8,940 nt of DNA from JAOZTV01 sp965371805. Lineage in GTDB: Bacteria; Acidobacteriota; Aminicenantia; UBA2199. A program made the position numbers and the translations under genes. Positions 1 through 7,059 of this stretch are shown piece after piece. Location: the NCBI GenBank assembly GCA_965371805.1, contig CBDUZW010000116.1:1-8940 (forward strand). The letters run 5' to 3'. Every line of letters starts with the position of its first letter. Position 1 is the stretch's first letter. The notes below the pieces were generated by a model. The model was not told the origin of the DNA. It searched no databases and saw only the letters and a list, made by a program, of their open reading frames with translations.

Positions 1-54
1 ATCATTTGGGTTTTTTGGGGGATCAGAGTCTAATATGTTTCTGAACTTCAACAG
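1..54 (+). repeat. Left arm of a 54-bp perfect inverted repeat at the window ends
   Basis: Bases 1-54 are identical to the reverse complement of 8886-8939. They begin ATCATTTGGG, pass through GGGGGATCAGAGTC and end AACTTCAACAG; the match stops at base 55 (T here, G expected). No reading frame is supported. The match lies at the extreme edges of the window, so it may be a dispersed repeat (such as an insertion-sequence or REP-like end) at which an assembly stopped, or the overlap length of an assembly graph, rather than the ends of one mobile element. The GGATCAGAGTC core reminds me of repeats found near IS200-like/REP-associated transposases; that is a recollection, not a result. Confidence 0.9.
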
Positions 55-64
55 TCAATAATAT

Positions 65-85
65 AAAATCAGTATTTCTGATTTT
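65..85 (-). terminator. Weak hairpin, possible terminator for the leftward operon
   Basis: An 8-bp perfect inverted repeat, AAAATCAG (65-72) and CTGATTTT (78-85), encloses a 5-nt loop. On the minus strand it reads as a hairpin ending in TTTT and continuing into an AT-rich tract. It lies about 175 nt past the PHP stop codon, or roughly 20 nt past it if the 158-bp inserted element is ignored. The stem has only two G-C pairs, so intrinsic termination would be weak. It is the only terminator-like structure I see downstream of the operon. Confidence 0.3.
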
Positions 86-100
86 TAAAACCTGATCTTA

Positions 101-258
101 GGGCTCGCGTATAAATAACTTGGATTTTATACTTGATATTGGACAGATCTTCTTCGTTAACGAACCATATACATATCCCCAATATGCTTAAGGTTAGTTG
201 CCTTGAATATCAATCCACTATCATCGTCTAATTACCCGACTTATTTATACGCGAACCC
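101..258. mobile_element. MITE-like non-autonomous element, 158 bp
   Basis: The left end at 101-123 and the reverse complement of the right end at 236-258 match at 20 of 23 positions; the shared core is GGGYTCGCGTATAAATAA. The element is flanked on both sides by TTA (98-100 and 259-261), which fits a 3-bp (or 2-bp TA) target duplication. It is too short for a transposase and has no convincing reading frame. A 12-bp perfect palindrome, TTCGTTAACGAA, lies inside at 153-164. The structure is that of a miniature inverted-repeat element or an internally deleted insertion sequence moved in trans. The family cannot be assigned by eye. The right-hand TTA is also the reverse complement of the stop codon of the neighbouring PHP gene. 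Confidence 0.65.
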
Positions 259-1113
259 TTAATATTTATTTTTATTGAAATCTTTAAACCGCTTTTCTTC
301 GTGAGCATCACTGCCCCTACTTAAAAGTAAATTATGTTCTTCTGCTTTCATATTTATAATTTCTAATAATTCTTTTTCTTTTTCTGTATCTATTTCAGAT
401 CCTGTTCCAGCATAGGGATAGTCCGCCTCAACCCCTTCAAGTCCAAATACTTTGAGTTCATTTATAAGCTCATCTATATCCAGCTTATTATAATAGATAT
501 AATATCCAGGATGAGCAAGAAATGCACTCCCACCTGATTCTTTTATCATTTTTACAATTTCCTTAGAGTCAGGTTTATAAACATTAGTTTTAGTTTTAAT
601 ATTTTCTGAAAGCCATTTATTAATATTTTTATACTTAAAATCTTTAAATTCTTTTGTTTCCATCAAGGTCAGGATCAAATGAGGTTTCATATAAATATCT
701 CTATGCTCTTTAATAATATCTTCTCTTGTTATTATCTCTTTACCTATTTTATTATTAATTGCATCTATCTGTTCGAATATTCTATTTTTTCTCTGGTCAG
801 CAACTTTATTAAGATACTCATTTAATCCATTATTATTAATATCAATATTATATCCTAGAATATGTATTTCATTGCCTTTATACATACTGTCCAACTCAAT
901 ACCCGGTATTAGTGATATTCCATTTTTCTCTGCTATTTCAAAGTAATTATTATTGGTATCTTTATAGCTTTTTATTGAATCATGATCAGTAATTGAGATA
1001 TGTTTCATCCCCAGCTCAACAGCTAGTTCTATAATCTGAAGGGGGAATAAGTCTCCATCTGATGCGACAGTATGTATATGCAGATCAGATTTATTTGAAT
1101 TAAATTTTCTCAC
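259..1113 (-). CDS. PHP-domain metal-dependent phosphoesterase, TrpH/YciV-like
   Basis: This 284-residue protein has the metal-binding motifs of the PHP family in order: DLHIHT (H12, H14) followed by SDG, TDHD (D43, H44), GIE (E73), HILG (H84), HP (H201) and a C-terminal GSDAH (D269, H271). Length and motif spacing resemble TrpH/YciV (RNase AM), whose characterised members remove nucleotides or phosphate from short RNA 5' ends and from 3',5'-bisphosphonucleotides. The exact substrate here is not known. The middle segment (about 95-185) is the helical insert usual in this subfamily. No signal peptide is seen, so it is probably cytoplasmic. The start is GTG at 1111-1113, chosen because the HxH motif must lie close to the N-terminus. 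It follows atpC by 63 nt with no terminator and is probably cotranscribed. It stops at a TAA that coincides with the target duplication of the adjacent MITE-like element. The tail after GSDAH is short, but removing the element would leave the same stop, so it looks native. Confidence 0.85.
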   Translation of the reverse strand: MRKFNSNKSDLHIHTVASDGDLFPLQIIELAVELGMKHISITDHDSIKSYKDTNNNYFEIAEKNGISLIPGIELDSMYKGNEIHILGYNIDINNNGLNEYLNKVADQRKNRIFEQIDAINNKIGKEIITREDIIKEHRDIYMKPHLILTLMETKEFKDFKYKNINKWLSENIKTKTNVYKPDSKEIVKMIKESGGSAFLAHPGYYIYYNKLDIDELINELKVFGLEGVEADYPYAGTGSEIDTEKEKELLEIINMKAEEHNLLLSRGSDAHEEKRFKDFNKNKY

Positions 1114-1140
1114 TATCCAGACCTTTGTCAGATCTCTCCT
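1114..1140 (-). promoter_or_regulatory. Distant Shine-Dalgarno with intervening small hairpin before the PHP gene
   Basis: On the minus strand the leader reads AGGAG (1140-1136), AGATCT, GACAA, AGGTCT, GGATA and then the GTG start. AGATCT (1135-1130) and AGGTCT (1124-1119) can pair as a 6-bp stem with one G-U pair. Unfolded, AGGAG is 22 nt from GTG, which is too far; folded, it sits 5 nt away. The alternative is direct use of the weaker AAAGG, 8 nt upstream of GTG. The stem is short, so this is only suggestive. Confidence 0.3.
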
Positions 1141-1176
1141 TTTTTTTCATAAACAGTAAAGACTATTGAGTATAAA

Positions 1177-1602
1177 TTACTCTTTTAATTTTTCAATTAT
1201 ATCGATCTTAGTCCTTAAAGCTTTTTGTTCATTTATTTTTAATTCAAGTTCCTCAGGGCTTATCTCTCCCTTTAAAGATGATTTAATTAGTTTGTCAACT
1301 TCAGTTAAACTCTTTTCAATTTGATCAATATTTAAATCCTCTGCTTGCACAAGTTCATCTGCAATAAGAAAAATCTTATTATCACGATTTTCAAGAAAAC
1401 CGCCATTTACAAATAAATAGTGCTTTTTTCCACCTGTATCTTTATACGAAACCTCTCCAGCTCCGAGCATAGTTATAAAAGGTAAATGGTTTTCCAATAT
1501 ACCCGCTTCGCCATAATAAGCAGGAATGTATAATTCACTTATTTCTGTATTTATTGAAGAATCTTCCGTTGAAATAATATTAAGCTGTATATTTTCAGAC
1601 AT
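1177..1602 (-). CDS. atpC: F-type ATP synthase subunit epsilon
   Basis: This 141-residue protein has the two-part layout of epsilon. An N-terminal beta-sandwich (about 1-87) contains the family pattern YIPAYYGEAGILENHLPFIT and a glycine-rich FVNGGF strand. A C-terminal alpha-helical hairpin (about 90-141) follows. Epsilon joins the gamma stalk to the c-ring, and its C-terminal helices can inhibit ATP hydrolysis. Its ATG shares one base with the atpD stop (TAATG), with AGGGAG just upstream, so translation is probably coupled. Length is normal for the family (about 130-140). It is the last atp gene of the cluster. Confidence 0.96.
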   Translation of the reverse strand: MSENIQLNIISTEDSSINTEISELYIPAYYGEAGILENHLPFITMLGAGEVSYKDTGGKKHYLFVNGGFLENRDNKIFLIADELVQAEDLNIDQIEKSLTEVDKLIKSSLKGEISPEELELKINEQKALRTKIDIIEKLKE

Positions 1603-3026
1603 TACTCCCTCATCTTCTTAGCTTTTTCTAAAACATCCTCAATACTTCCACACATATAAAAAGCCTGCTCCGGAAGATCATCATGTTTACCTTCAACAAT
1701 TTCTTCAAATCCTTTTATTGTATCTTTGATCTCAACATACTTACCTTCCATTCCTGTAAACTCAGCAGCAACAAAGAAAGGTTGTGATAAAAATTTCTGA
1801 ATTTTTCTAGCTCTGTTTACAATTATTTTATCCTCATCTGATAATTCTTCCATTCCGAGAATTGCAATTATATCCTGTAGATCTTTATAACGCTGCAATA
1901 ATTCTTTTACTTTTCTTGCAACATCATAATGTTCAGCGCCAATAATCTTTGCATCTAAAATCCTTGAATATGATGCAAGTGGATCAACTGCGGGATAAAT
2001 ACCAATTTCAGTTAGTGCACGGGAAAGGTTTGTTGTAGCATCAAGATGAGTAAATGTTGTCGCAGGAGCCGGATCTGTATAGTCATCAGCAGGAACATAA
2101 ATTGCCTGCACAGATGTAATTGAACCTTTTTTAGTTGATGTGATTCTTTCCTGCATTTCACCCATTTCAGTTGCAAGATTCGGCTGATATCCAACGGCTG
2201 ATGGCATTCGCCCTAAAGTTGCAGAAACTTCTGAACCTGCCTGTGTAAATCTGAAAATATTATCAATAAATAATAGAGTATCCAATCCTTCCTCATCTCT
2301 AAAATATTCAGCAACAGTCAGGCCGGTTAAAGCAACCCTCAATCTAGCGCCTGGAGGTTCGGTCATCTGTCCATAAATAAGAGCAGTTTTATCAATAACA
2401 CCAGATTCTCTCATTTCTAATAGGAGATCATTTCCTTCTCTTGTTCTTTCGCCAACACCGGCAAATACTGAAAAACCACCATGTTTTTTAGCCACATTAT
2501 TTATTAATTCCATTATAAGAACTGTTTTTCCAACACCGGCACCACCAAATAGACCGATCTTTCCACCTTTAAGGTATGGTTCCAGTAAATCAATAACCTT
2601 AATTCCTGTTTCAAACATTTCCATTGTTGTGTCCTGATCTATAAGACTCGGAGAAGGTCTGTGAATTGGATATCTTTTTTTTGTTTTTACAGGTCCTTTA
2701 TTATCAACCGGCTCTCCTATAACATTTAATACCCTTCCAAGAACTTCCTTTCCAACAGGAACTGAAATAGGTTCTCCATTATCATAGGATTTCATACCTC
2801 TTATTAATCCGTCCGTAGCATGCATTGAAATTGTACGCACTCTGTTTTCTCCAAGATGGAACTGGACTTCGGTAATGATTTTTATTGGTCTATTTACTTC
2901 AAAGCCATCTGACACTATTTCTATTGCATTATAAATTTCCGGCAATTCACCCTTATTAAATTCTATATCAACTACAGGTCCTATTATTTCTATGACCTTC
3001 CCTACATTTCTTTTTTTTTCAGCCAC
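1602..3026 (-). CDS. atpD: F-type ATP synthase catalytic subunit beta
   Basis: This 474-residue protein is the catalytic subunit of the F1 head, and all expected sites are present. The Walker A loop GGAGVGKT is at 161-168. GERTREG contains the catalytic glutamate E193 and neighbouring R194. Walker B LLFID ends at D255. The ATP synthase alpha/beta signature region (PAVDPLASYSR) is at 345-355, and an EELSDED loop sits near 394-399. The N-terminal beta-barrel covers about 8-80 and the C-terminal helical domain about 365-474. Length is typical. Translation starts at GTG (3024-3026), supported by a strong AGGAGG four nucleotides upstream that overlaps the atpG stop codon. Nothing suggests loss of function. 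Confidence 0.98.
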   Translation of the reverse strand: MAEKKRNVGKVIEIIGPVVDIEFNKGELPEIYNAIEIVSDGFEVNRPIKIITEVQFHLGENRVRTISMHATDGLIRGMKSYDNGEPISVPVGKEVLGRVLNVIGEPVDNKGPVKTKKRYPIHRPSPSLIDQDTTMEMFETGIKVIDLLEPYLKGGKIGLFGGAGVGKTVLIMELINNVAKKHGGFSVFAGVGERTREGNDLLLEMRESGVIDKTALIYGQMTEPPGARLRVALTGLTVAEYFRDEEGLDTLLFIDNIFRFTQAGSEVSATLGRMPSAVGYQPNLATEMGEMQERITSTKKGSITSVQAIYVPADDYTDPAPATTFTHLDATTNLSRALTEIGIYPAVDPLASYSRILDAKIIGAEHYDVARKVKELLQRYKDLQDIIAILGMEELSDEDKIIVNRARKIQKFLSQPFFVAAEFTGMEGKYVEIKDTIKGFEEIVEGKHDDLPEQAFYMCGSIEDVLEKAKKMRE

Positions 3027-3036
3027 TCTTCCTCCT
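3027..3036 (-). promoter_or_regulatory. Strong Shine-Dalgarno fixing the GTG start of atpD
   Basis: The minus strand reads AGGAGG (3036-3031), AAGA and then GTG. The first bases of the motif overlap the atpG stop TAG (3037-3035), so a ribosome finishing atpG sits directly on the atpD binding site. This decides the GTG start, as no better ATG lies nearby in frame. Confidence 0.8.
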
Positions 3037-3907
3037 ATTTTGACAACGCTTCAGTTGCAGTTATAATTTCAAGTAATTCTTTTGTAATTGCACCCTGCCT
3101 GATCTTATTCATTGTCAGGGTAAGGCTTCTTATCATATCATTTGCATTTCTTGTCGCAAGATCCATTGCAACCATTCTTGATGCATGTTCTGATGCAACA
3201 TTTCCCATTAGAATCCGATAAATAACAGAATTAATATATTTTGGCAGTAATGCATCAAAAATTTTCTCCGGGGCAGGTTCAAATATATATTCAACTGGAA
3301 TTTCATCTTCCTCGCTGTCCCAATCACTCTTAATTGGAAATAACTGTTTAACAACTATCTCCTGTCTTGCTGCAGAAATAAAATCATAATAGACTACGAC
3401 AACTTTTTTAATTGTCTCATTTAAAAATAAATTCTGTACATATTCAGAAAATTCCAGAGATAATTTAAAAGACATATTTGGAATAAAATCAACAAAATTT
3501 TTCTTAATATTTAGTCCTCTTTTATCGAAATATTTAAAACTTTTTTTCCCGGCAGTAATTAAAGAAACATTTTCACCGGATTCTTTCAACTCATTGATAT
3601 ATTTCTCTGATCTTGAAATTATATTTGAATTAAAGGCACCACACAACCCTTTATCAGCTGAAAGAGCTATAACAAGAGTATCACCTTCATCTCTGCTCTC
3701 TAAAAAAGGGCTTAGAGTCTTGCCGTCAACAACGCCAACCCTACCCAATAGATACTCAATTTTATCCATCATTGGACCTGACTTTTTTAATTCAAGTGCA
3801 CTTTTTCTTAATTTTACAGCTGAAACGGTCTTCATTGCTTTTGTAATCTTCTGAGTATTTTTTACAGAAACAATCCGTCTTCTTAAATCAATTAAATTTT
3901 CAGCCAT
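3035..3907 (-). CDS. atpG: F-type ATP synthase subunit gamma
   Basis: This 290-residue protein is the central rotor shaft. The N-terminal helix carries the conserved stretch LRRRIVSVKNTQKITKAMK with VSAVKLRKS directly after it. The C-terminal helix carries EHASRMVAMDLATRNANDMI with the LTLTMNKIRQGAIT signature region after it. These two helices form the coiled coil inside the alpha3-beta3 ring, and the Rossmann-like middle (about 75-210) includes the usual ALSADKGLCGAFN strand-loop. Length is normal. The ATG lies 4 nt after the atpA stop. Unlike atpA, atpD and atpC it has no clear Shine-Dalgarno, only an A-rich GAAGAAAAATAG leader, so it probably relies on translational coupling. Confidence 0.97.
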   Translation of the reverse strand: MAENLIDLRRRIVSVKNTQKITKAMKTVSAVKLRKSALELKKSGPMMDKIEYLLGRVGVVDGKTLSPFLESRDEGDTLVIALSADKGLCGAFNSNIISRSEKYINELKESGENVSLITAGKKSFKYFDKRGLNIKKNFVDFIPNMSFKLSLEFSEYVQNLFLNETIKKVVVVYYDFISAARQEIVVKQLFPIKSDWDSEEDEIPVEYIFEPAPEKIFDALLPKYINSVIYRILMGNVASEHASRMVAMDLATRNANDMIRSLTLTMNKIRQGAITKELLEIITATEALSK

Positions 3908-3911
3908 TTTT

Positions 3912-5462
3912 CTATTTTTCTTCGTTTAATATTTCTTCAGTTTTTTCTTTAAACTCTTTTCCAAACTCAGTTAACATTTCCTTAATTTTTCCAATTAATT
4001 CATCACTGAGTTTTTTCTTTTCTCTTATCTCTCTCAATATTTCAGGATTATTATTATTTACAAATCCAATTATTTCTTTTTCATATTTTCCAATTAAATC
4101 AATAGGAATTGAGTCAAGAAAACCATTTGTACCTGCAAATATTGTAATTATCTGGGATTCAACCTTTATTGGTTCGCCTTCATTCTGTTTTAATAATTCT
4201 GAAAGCCTTTTACCTCTTTCTAATTGAGCAACCGTAGCTTTATCCAGATCAGATCCAAATTGCGTGAATGCAGCAAGCTCTCTATACTGTGCAAGCTCAA
4301 GCTTTAGGGATCCTGCTACCTGTTTCATAGCTTTTATCTGCGCACTTCCTCCAACCCTTGACACTGAAACACCAACATCAATAGCGGGTCTCTGACCTGC
4401 ATTAAACAACTCCGGAACAAGATAAATCTGTCCATCAGTAATTGAAATAACATTTGTTGGAATATATGCTGATACATCCGAAGCCTGAGTTTCAATTATA
4501 GGTAATGCTGTTAAAGAACCTTCTCCTTTTTCAATACTGAGTTTAGAAGCTCTTTCCAATAAACGTGAATGAAGGTAAAAAACATCTCCTGGATATGCCT
4601 CTCTGCCTGGAGGTCTTCTTAATAAAAGAGAAATTTCACGATATGCGGCAGCATGTTTTGAAAGATCATCATATATCAATAGTGAATGTCCCTTATTATT
4701 CATAAAATACTCACCCATTGCACATCCGGAGTATGGAGCAATATACTGCATTGATGCAGGATCTGAAGCACCTGCAACAACAACTATTGAATATTCCATT
4801 GCGCCGGACTCTTCAAGCTTTTTTACAACCTGGGCAACAGTTGATTGTTTTTGTCCAACAGCAACATAAATACAGATCATATCCTGCCCTTTCTGGTTTA
4901 CAATTGTATCAAGTGCAATAGCAGTTTTACCTGTCTGTCTATCTCCAATTATAAGTTCTCTCTGACCTCTTCCAATAGGGATCATTGCATCTATAGCTTT
5001 TAATCCTGTCTGAAGGGGCTCTTTAACCGGCATCCTGTCAATAACACCTGGAGCAATTGCTTCAATTGGCATATATATATCGGTTTCAATGGGACCTTTA
5101 CCATCAAGAGGTTCTCCTAATGCATTTACAACTCTACCTACAAGCGCCTTCCCGGCGGGAACAGAGATAATTCTTTTTGTTCTTCTAACAATATCTCCCT
5201 CCATAATCTTATGCGCCTCTCCCAGAACAACAGCACCAACATTTCCCTCTTCAAGATTCAATGCGATCCCGGCAATAATATCTTTATCATTCGTTGTGAA
5301 TTCAATCAACTCATTATACATAACATTCTCAAGCCCATAAATTTGAGCAATTCCATCACCAATAGAGATCACTATGCCTGTTTCATCTTTTTTAAAATCA
5401 AGTTTAAAACCTTCGATCTTCTGTTTGATTAATTCACTAATTTCTTCTACTTTAATTTGCAT
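3912..5462 (-). CDS. atpA: F-type ATP synthase regulatory subunit alpha
   Basis: This 516-residue protein is the non-catalytic nucleotide-binding subunit of the F1 head. It has an N-terminal helix (1-20) that contacts the delta stator subunit, a beta-barrel (about 25-95) with the IGDGIAQIYGL motif, and the P-loop GDRQTGKT at 173-180. LLIYDDLSKHA (Walker B region) follows near 261-271, and VSVSRVGG carries the arginine finger R369 that reaches the catalytic beta site. The helical C-terminal domain spans about 385-516. Length is close to the usual 500-515. The ATG directly abuts the atpH stop (TAGATG) and is served by AGGAG with a 6-nt spacer, one of the best ribosome sites in the operon. Confidence 0.98.
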   Translation of the reverse strand: MQIKVEEISELIKQKIEGFKLDFKKDETGIVISIGDGIAQIYGLENVMYNELIEFTTNDKDIIAGIALNLEEGNVGAVVLGEAHKIMEGDIVRRTKRIISVPAGKALVGRVVNALGEPLDGKGPIETDIYMPIEAIAPGVIDRMPVKEPLQTGLKAIDAMIPIGRGQRELIIGDRQTGKTAIALDTIVNQKGQDMICIYVAVGQKQSTVAQVVKKLEESGAMEYSIVVVAGASDPASMQYIAPYSGCAMGEYFMNNKGHSLLIYDDLSKHAAAYREISLLLRRPPGREAYPGDVFYLHSRLLERASKLSIEKGEGSLTALPIIETQASDVSAYIPTNVISITDGQIYLVPELFNAGQRPAIDVGVSVSRVGGSAQIKAMKQVAGSLKLELAQYRELAAFTQFGSDLDKATVAQLERGKRLSELLKQNEGEPIKVESQIITIFAGTNGFLDSIPIDLIGKYEKEIIGFVNNNNPEILREIREKKKLSDELIGKIKEMLTEFGKEFKEKTEEILNEEK

Positions 5463-6035
5463 CTAGTTCTCCTGAATTTCAGAATCCTTATCAGATCCCT
5501 CTGTTAGTGTTTCATATAATTTCTTTAGATTCCCTTCAATAGAAAAATCATAAAAAATTGAACCTTTCTTTAGTTTAATACCGGCGATTAAAGAGGGTTC
5601 TATCTCTTTTTCCAGGACAATCTTCTTATTCAAGCTTGCCTCTAAATTTAATATTAATTTCTCTTCAAGTTTTTTATCAAGTTTTACAGCTGAATAGACC
5701 TTGAATTTTTCAACACCTGTTTTTTCAAACCAGAGATGTTCCATTGTCTCTATTATGCTTTCAACAACAGACACTCTGTTTGCTTCAATAATTTCCATTA
5801 AAAATTTCACAGTTTTTTGATTAAATTTCATTTTAGGTTTGATTGAATCAAACAAATCAATTTTCTGCTGTTTAGAGAAAAGAGAGGTTTCCATACCAGC
5901 CTTGAACTCCTGGTTAATATCCAGTAAATTATTGAAGTTTTCCAAGTCTTCTTTTAATACTTTATATTCTTTTTCGTTTTTAATAATTCCAACTATAGCT
6001 TTTGCATATCTTTTTGCAAGACTATTTTCTCTCAT
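5463..6035 (-). CDS. atpH: F-type ATP synthase subunit delta (OSCP homologue)
   Basis: This 190-residue protein is slightly longer than the usual 175-180. The N-terminal six-helix domain (about 1-105) starts with the family pattern SLAKRYAKAIVGI. The C-terminal part has the conserved EPSLIAGIKLKKGSIFYDFSI strand region near 146-168 followed by a final helix (NLKKLYETL). Delta caps the alpha3-beta3 head and ties it to the b/b' peripheral stalk. The extra length is an acidic tail (SDKDSEIQEN). Its ATG overlaps the atpF stop in an ATGA arrangement, with GAGG 7 nt upstream, so it is translationally coupled to atpF. Confidence 0.94.
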   Translation of the reverse strand: MRENSLAKRYAKAIVGIIKNEKEYKVLKEDLENFNNLLDINQEFKAGMETSLFSKQQKIDLFDSIKPKMKFNQKTVKFLMEIIEANRVSVVESIIETMEHLWFEKTGVEKFKVYSAVKLDKKLEEKLILNLEASLNKKIVLEKEIEPSLIAGIKLKKGSIFYDFSIEGNLKKLYETLTEGSDKDSEIQEN

Positions 6036-6637
6036 TTTCCAGCCTCATTATTTTTTTTAGTTCCAATAATATCGCCACAAATTTTAATATTTTCTACAAT
6101 AACTTTTTCATGAATCGATTTATTTAAATCATTTTTAAAAGATTTCTTAAACTGATCAACAGTTAACTGAGCTATTCTTATTTTTAGACCTTTAATTGAG
6201 GATTCGATCTTAAAATTTATTTCCTCTTCTGACTGTTCCATAATTCTTTTGGATTCCAGCTCACCTGTCTTCTTTAATTTACTTTTTTCAGCATTCCCAC
6301 TTTTAACAGCTTCATCATTCAGGGTTTTGATGTCTTCTTCTATTAACTCTAATCTTTTTAAAATATCTGAAAGATTATTTTTTGCTTCTTCAATCTTTTT
6401 TTCACGTTCAATTATATCTGTTTTTACATCTGATGCTTTTTGCCCAAGAAAAGATGATATTGGCTTTCGAAGCAAAAAATATAGACCTCCGAATAATACA
6501 GTGGAGTTAAATACTTTTCCAAAAAAACCAAGCCAATCAAACCCATGATGTACAGTAGAGTGAGCGTCTTCTGATCCAAATAACGTAATTGAAATAAGAA
6601 GAAAAGATATAAATAGTATTTGTCTTTTTATTTTCAT
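6032..6637 (-). CDS. atpF: F-type ATP synthase subunit b, with N-terminal leader
   Basis: This 201-residue protein is longer than the typical b subunit (about 155-170). The excess is an N-terminal basic-hydrophobic stretch (MKIKRQ then about 15 apolar residues ending near GSED, 1-24) that looks like a cleavable signal peptide. After a His-rich linker comes the true membrane anchor (about 38-57), ending in the b-type LLRKPISSFL junction. A long charged helix (about 65-190) follows that would form the coiled-coil stator stalk with AtpF'. A leader of this type is, from memory, common in AtpF of Desulfobacterota. It overlaps atpF' by ATGA at 6634-6637. Its own ribosome site (AGAGAA) is weak, so coupled translation is likely. 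Confidence 0.93.
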   Translation of the reverse strand: MKIKRQILFISFLLISITLFGSEDAHSTVHHGFDWLGFFGKVFNSTVLFGGLYFLLRKPISSFLGQKASDVKTDIIEREKKIEEAKNNLSDILKRLELIEEDIKTLNDEAVKSGNAEKSKLKKTGELESKRIMEQSEEEINFKIESSIKGLKIRIAQLTVDQFKKSFKNDLNKSIHEKVIVENIKICGDIIGTKKNNEAGK

Positions 6638-7059
6638 AGAAATTTCTCTTTTATTTTCTCAGAAAAAGTATTTATCTCTTTTCCCAATGCTTTTTCTGCA
6701 TCTATTAAAGTGTTCTCAAGCTCAGACATCTTTTTCAACATGAGAGTCTTTGTTTTCTCCCTTGTTTCCTCAATGATCATATCTTTAACAGACTCCCCTT
6801 CTTTAATCAATTCCTCTTTAAGCTTTCCAGCCTCACGTCTTGCTTTTTTGAGTTCAGTTTCAATTAGAGCAGTTTTGTCATTGATTTGATCAACCATATT
6901 CTGAAGAATATCAGAATCAGATTTAACCTTTATTTCCCTTTCTTTAATTATCCCCCCAATTGGCTTGAAAAATATCTTATTTAAAAAAAAAATTAAAATT
7001 GATATAATGGCGAGTACAAAAAGAATTTCAATAGGATTTATATCTAACAATTTGTCCAT
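6634..7059 (-). CDS. atpF': F-type ATP synthase subunit b' (second b-type stator subunit)
   Basis: This 141-residue protein has one N-terminal membrane segment (about 9-30, very hydrophobic, ending NKIFFKPI) followed by a continuous charged helix to the C-terminus with coiled-coil character. The FxKPI junction and KEREIKVKSD start of the stalk are typical of b/b' subunits. It lacks the leader seen in AtpF. Two different b-type proteins imply a b-b' heterodimer stator, as known in cyanobacteria, phototrophs and Desulfobacterota-type operons. It is the first atp gene in the cluster, 63 nt after the SDR gene. The ATG has no recognisable Shine-Dalgarno; the leader is almost pure A/T. The prime in the symbol marks a call by position and form, and it could equally be named atpX or atpF2. 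Confidence 0.9.
   Translation of the reverse strand: MDKLLDINPIEILFVLAIISILIFFLNKIFFKPIGGIIKEREIKVKSDSDILQNMVDQINDKTALIETELKKARREAGKLKEELIKEGESVKDMIIEETREKTKTLMLKKMSELENTLIDAEKALGKEINTFSEKIKEKFL

Noticed and set aside
101..261. The MITE-like insertion as a truncation of the PHP protein.
   Set aside because: All metal-binding motifs including the final GSDAH are present, and removal of the element plus one TTA copy gives the same TAA stop.
3594..3854. Open frame on the plus strand inside atpG (86 codons).
   Set aside because: It lies wholly antisense to a conserved gamma subunit, has no ribosome site and no recognisable product.
6249..6889. Two plus-strand open frames antisense to atpF and atpF'.
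   Set aside because: Their Ser/Phe-rich composition is what results from reading Lys/Glu-rich coiled-coil genes backwards; there is no independent support.
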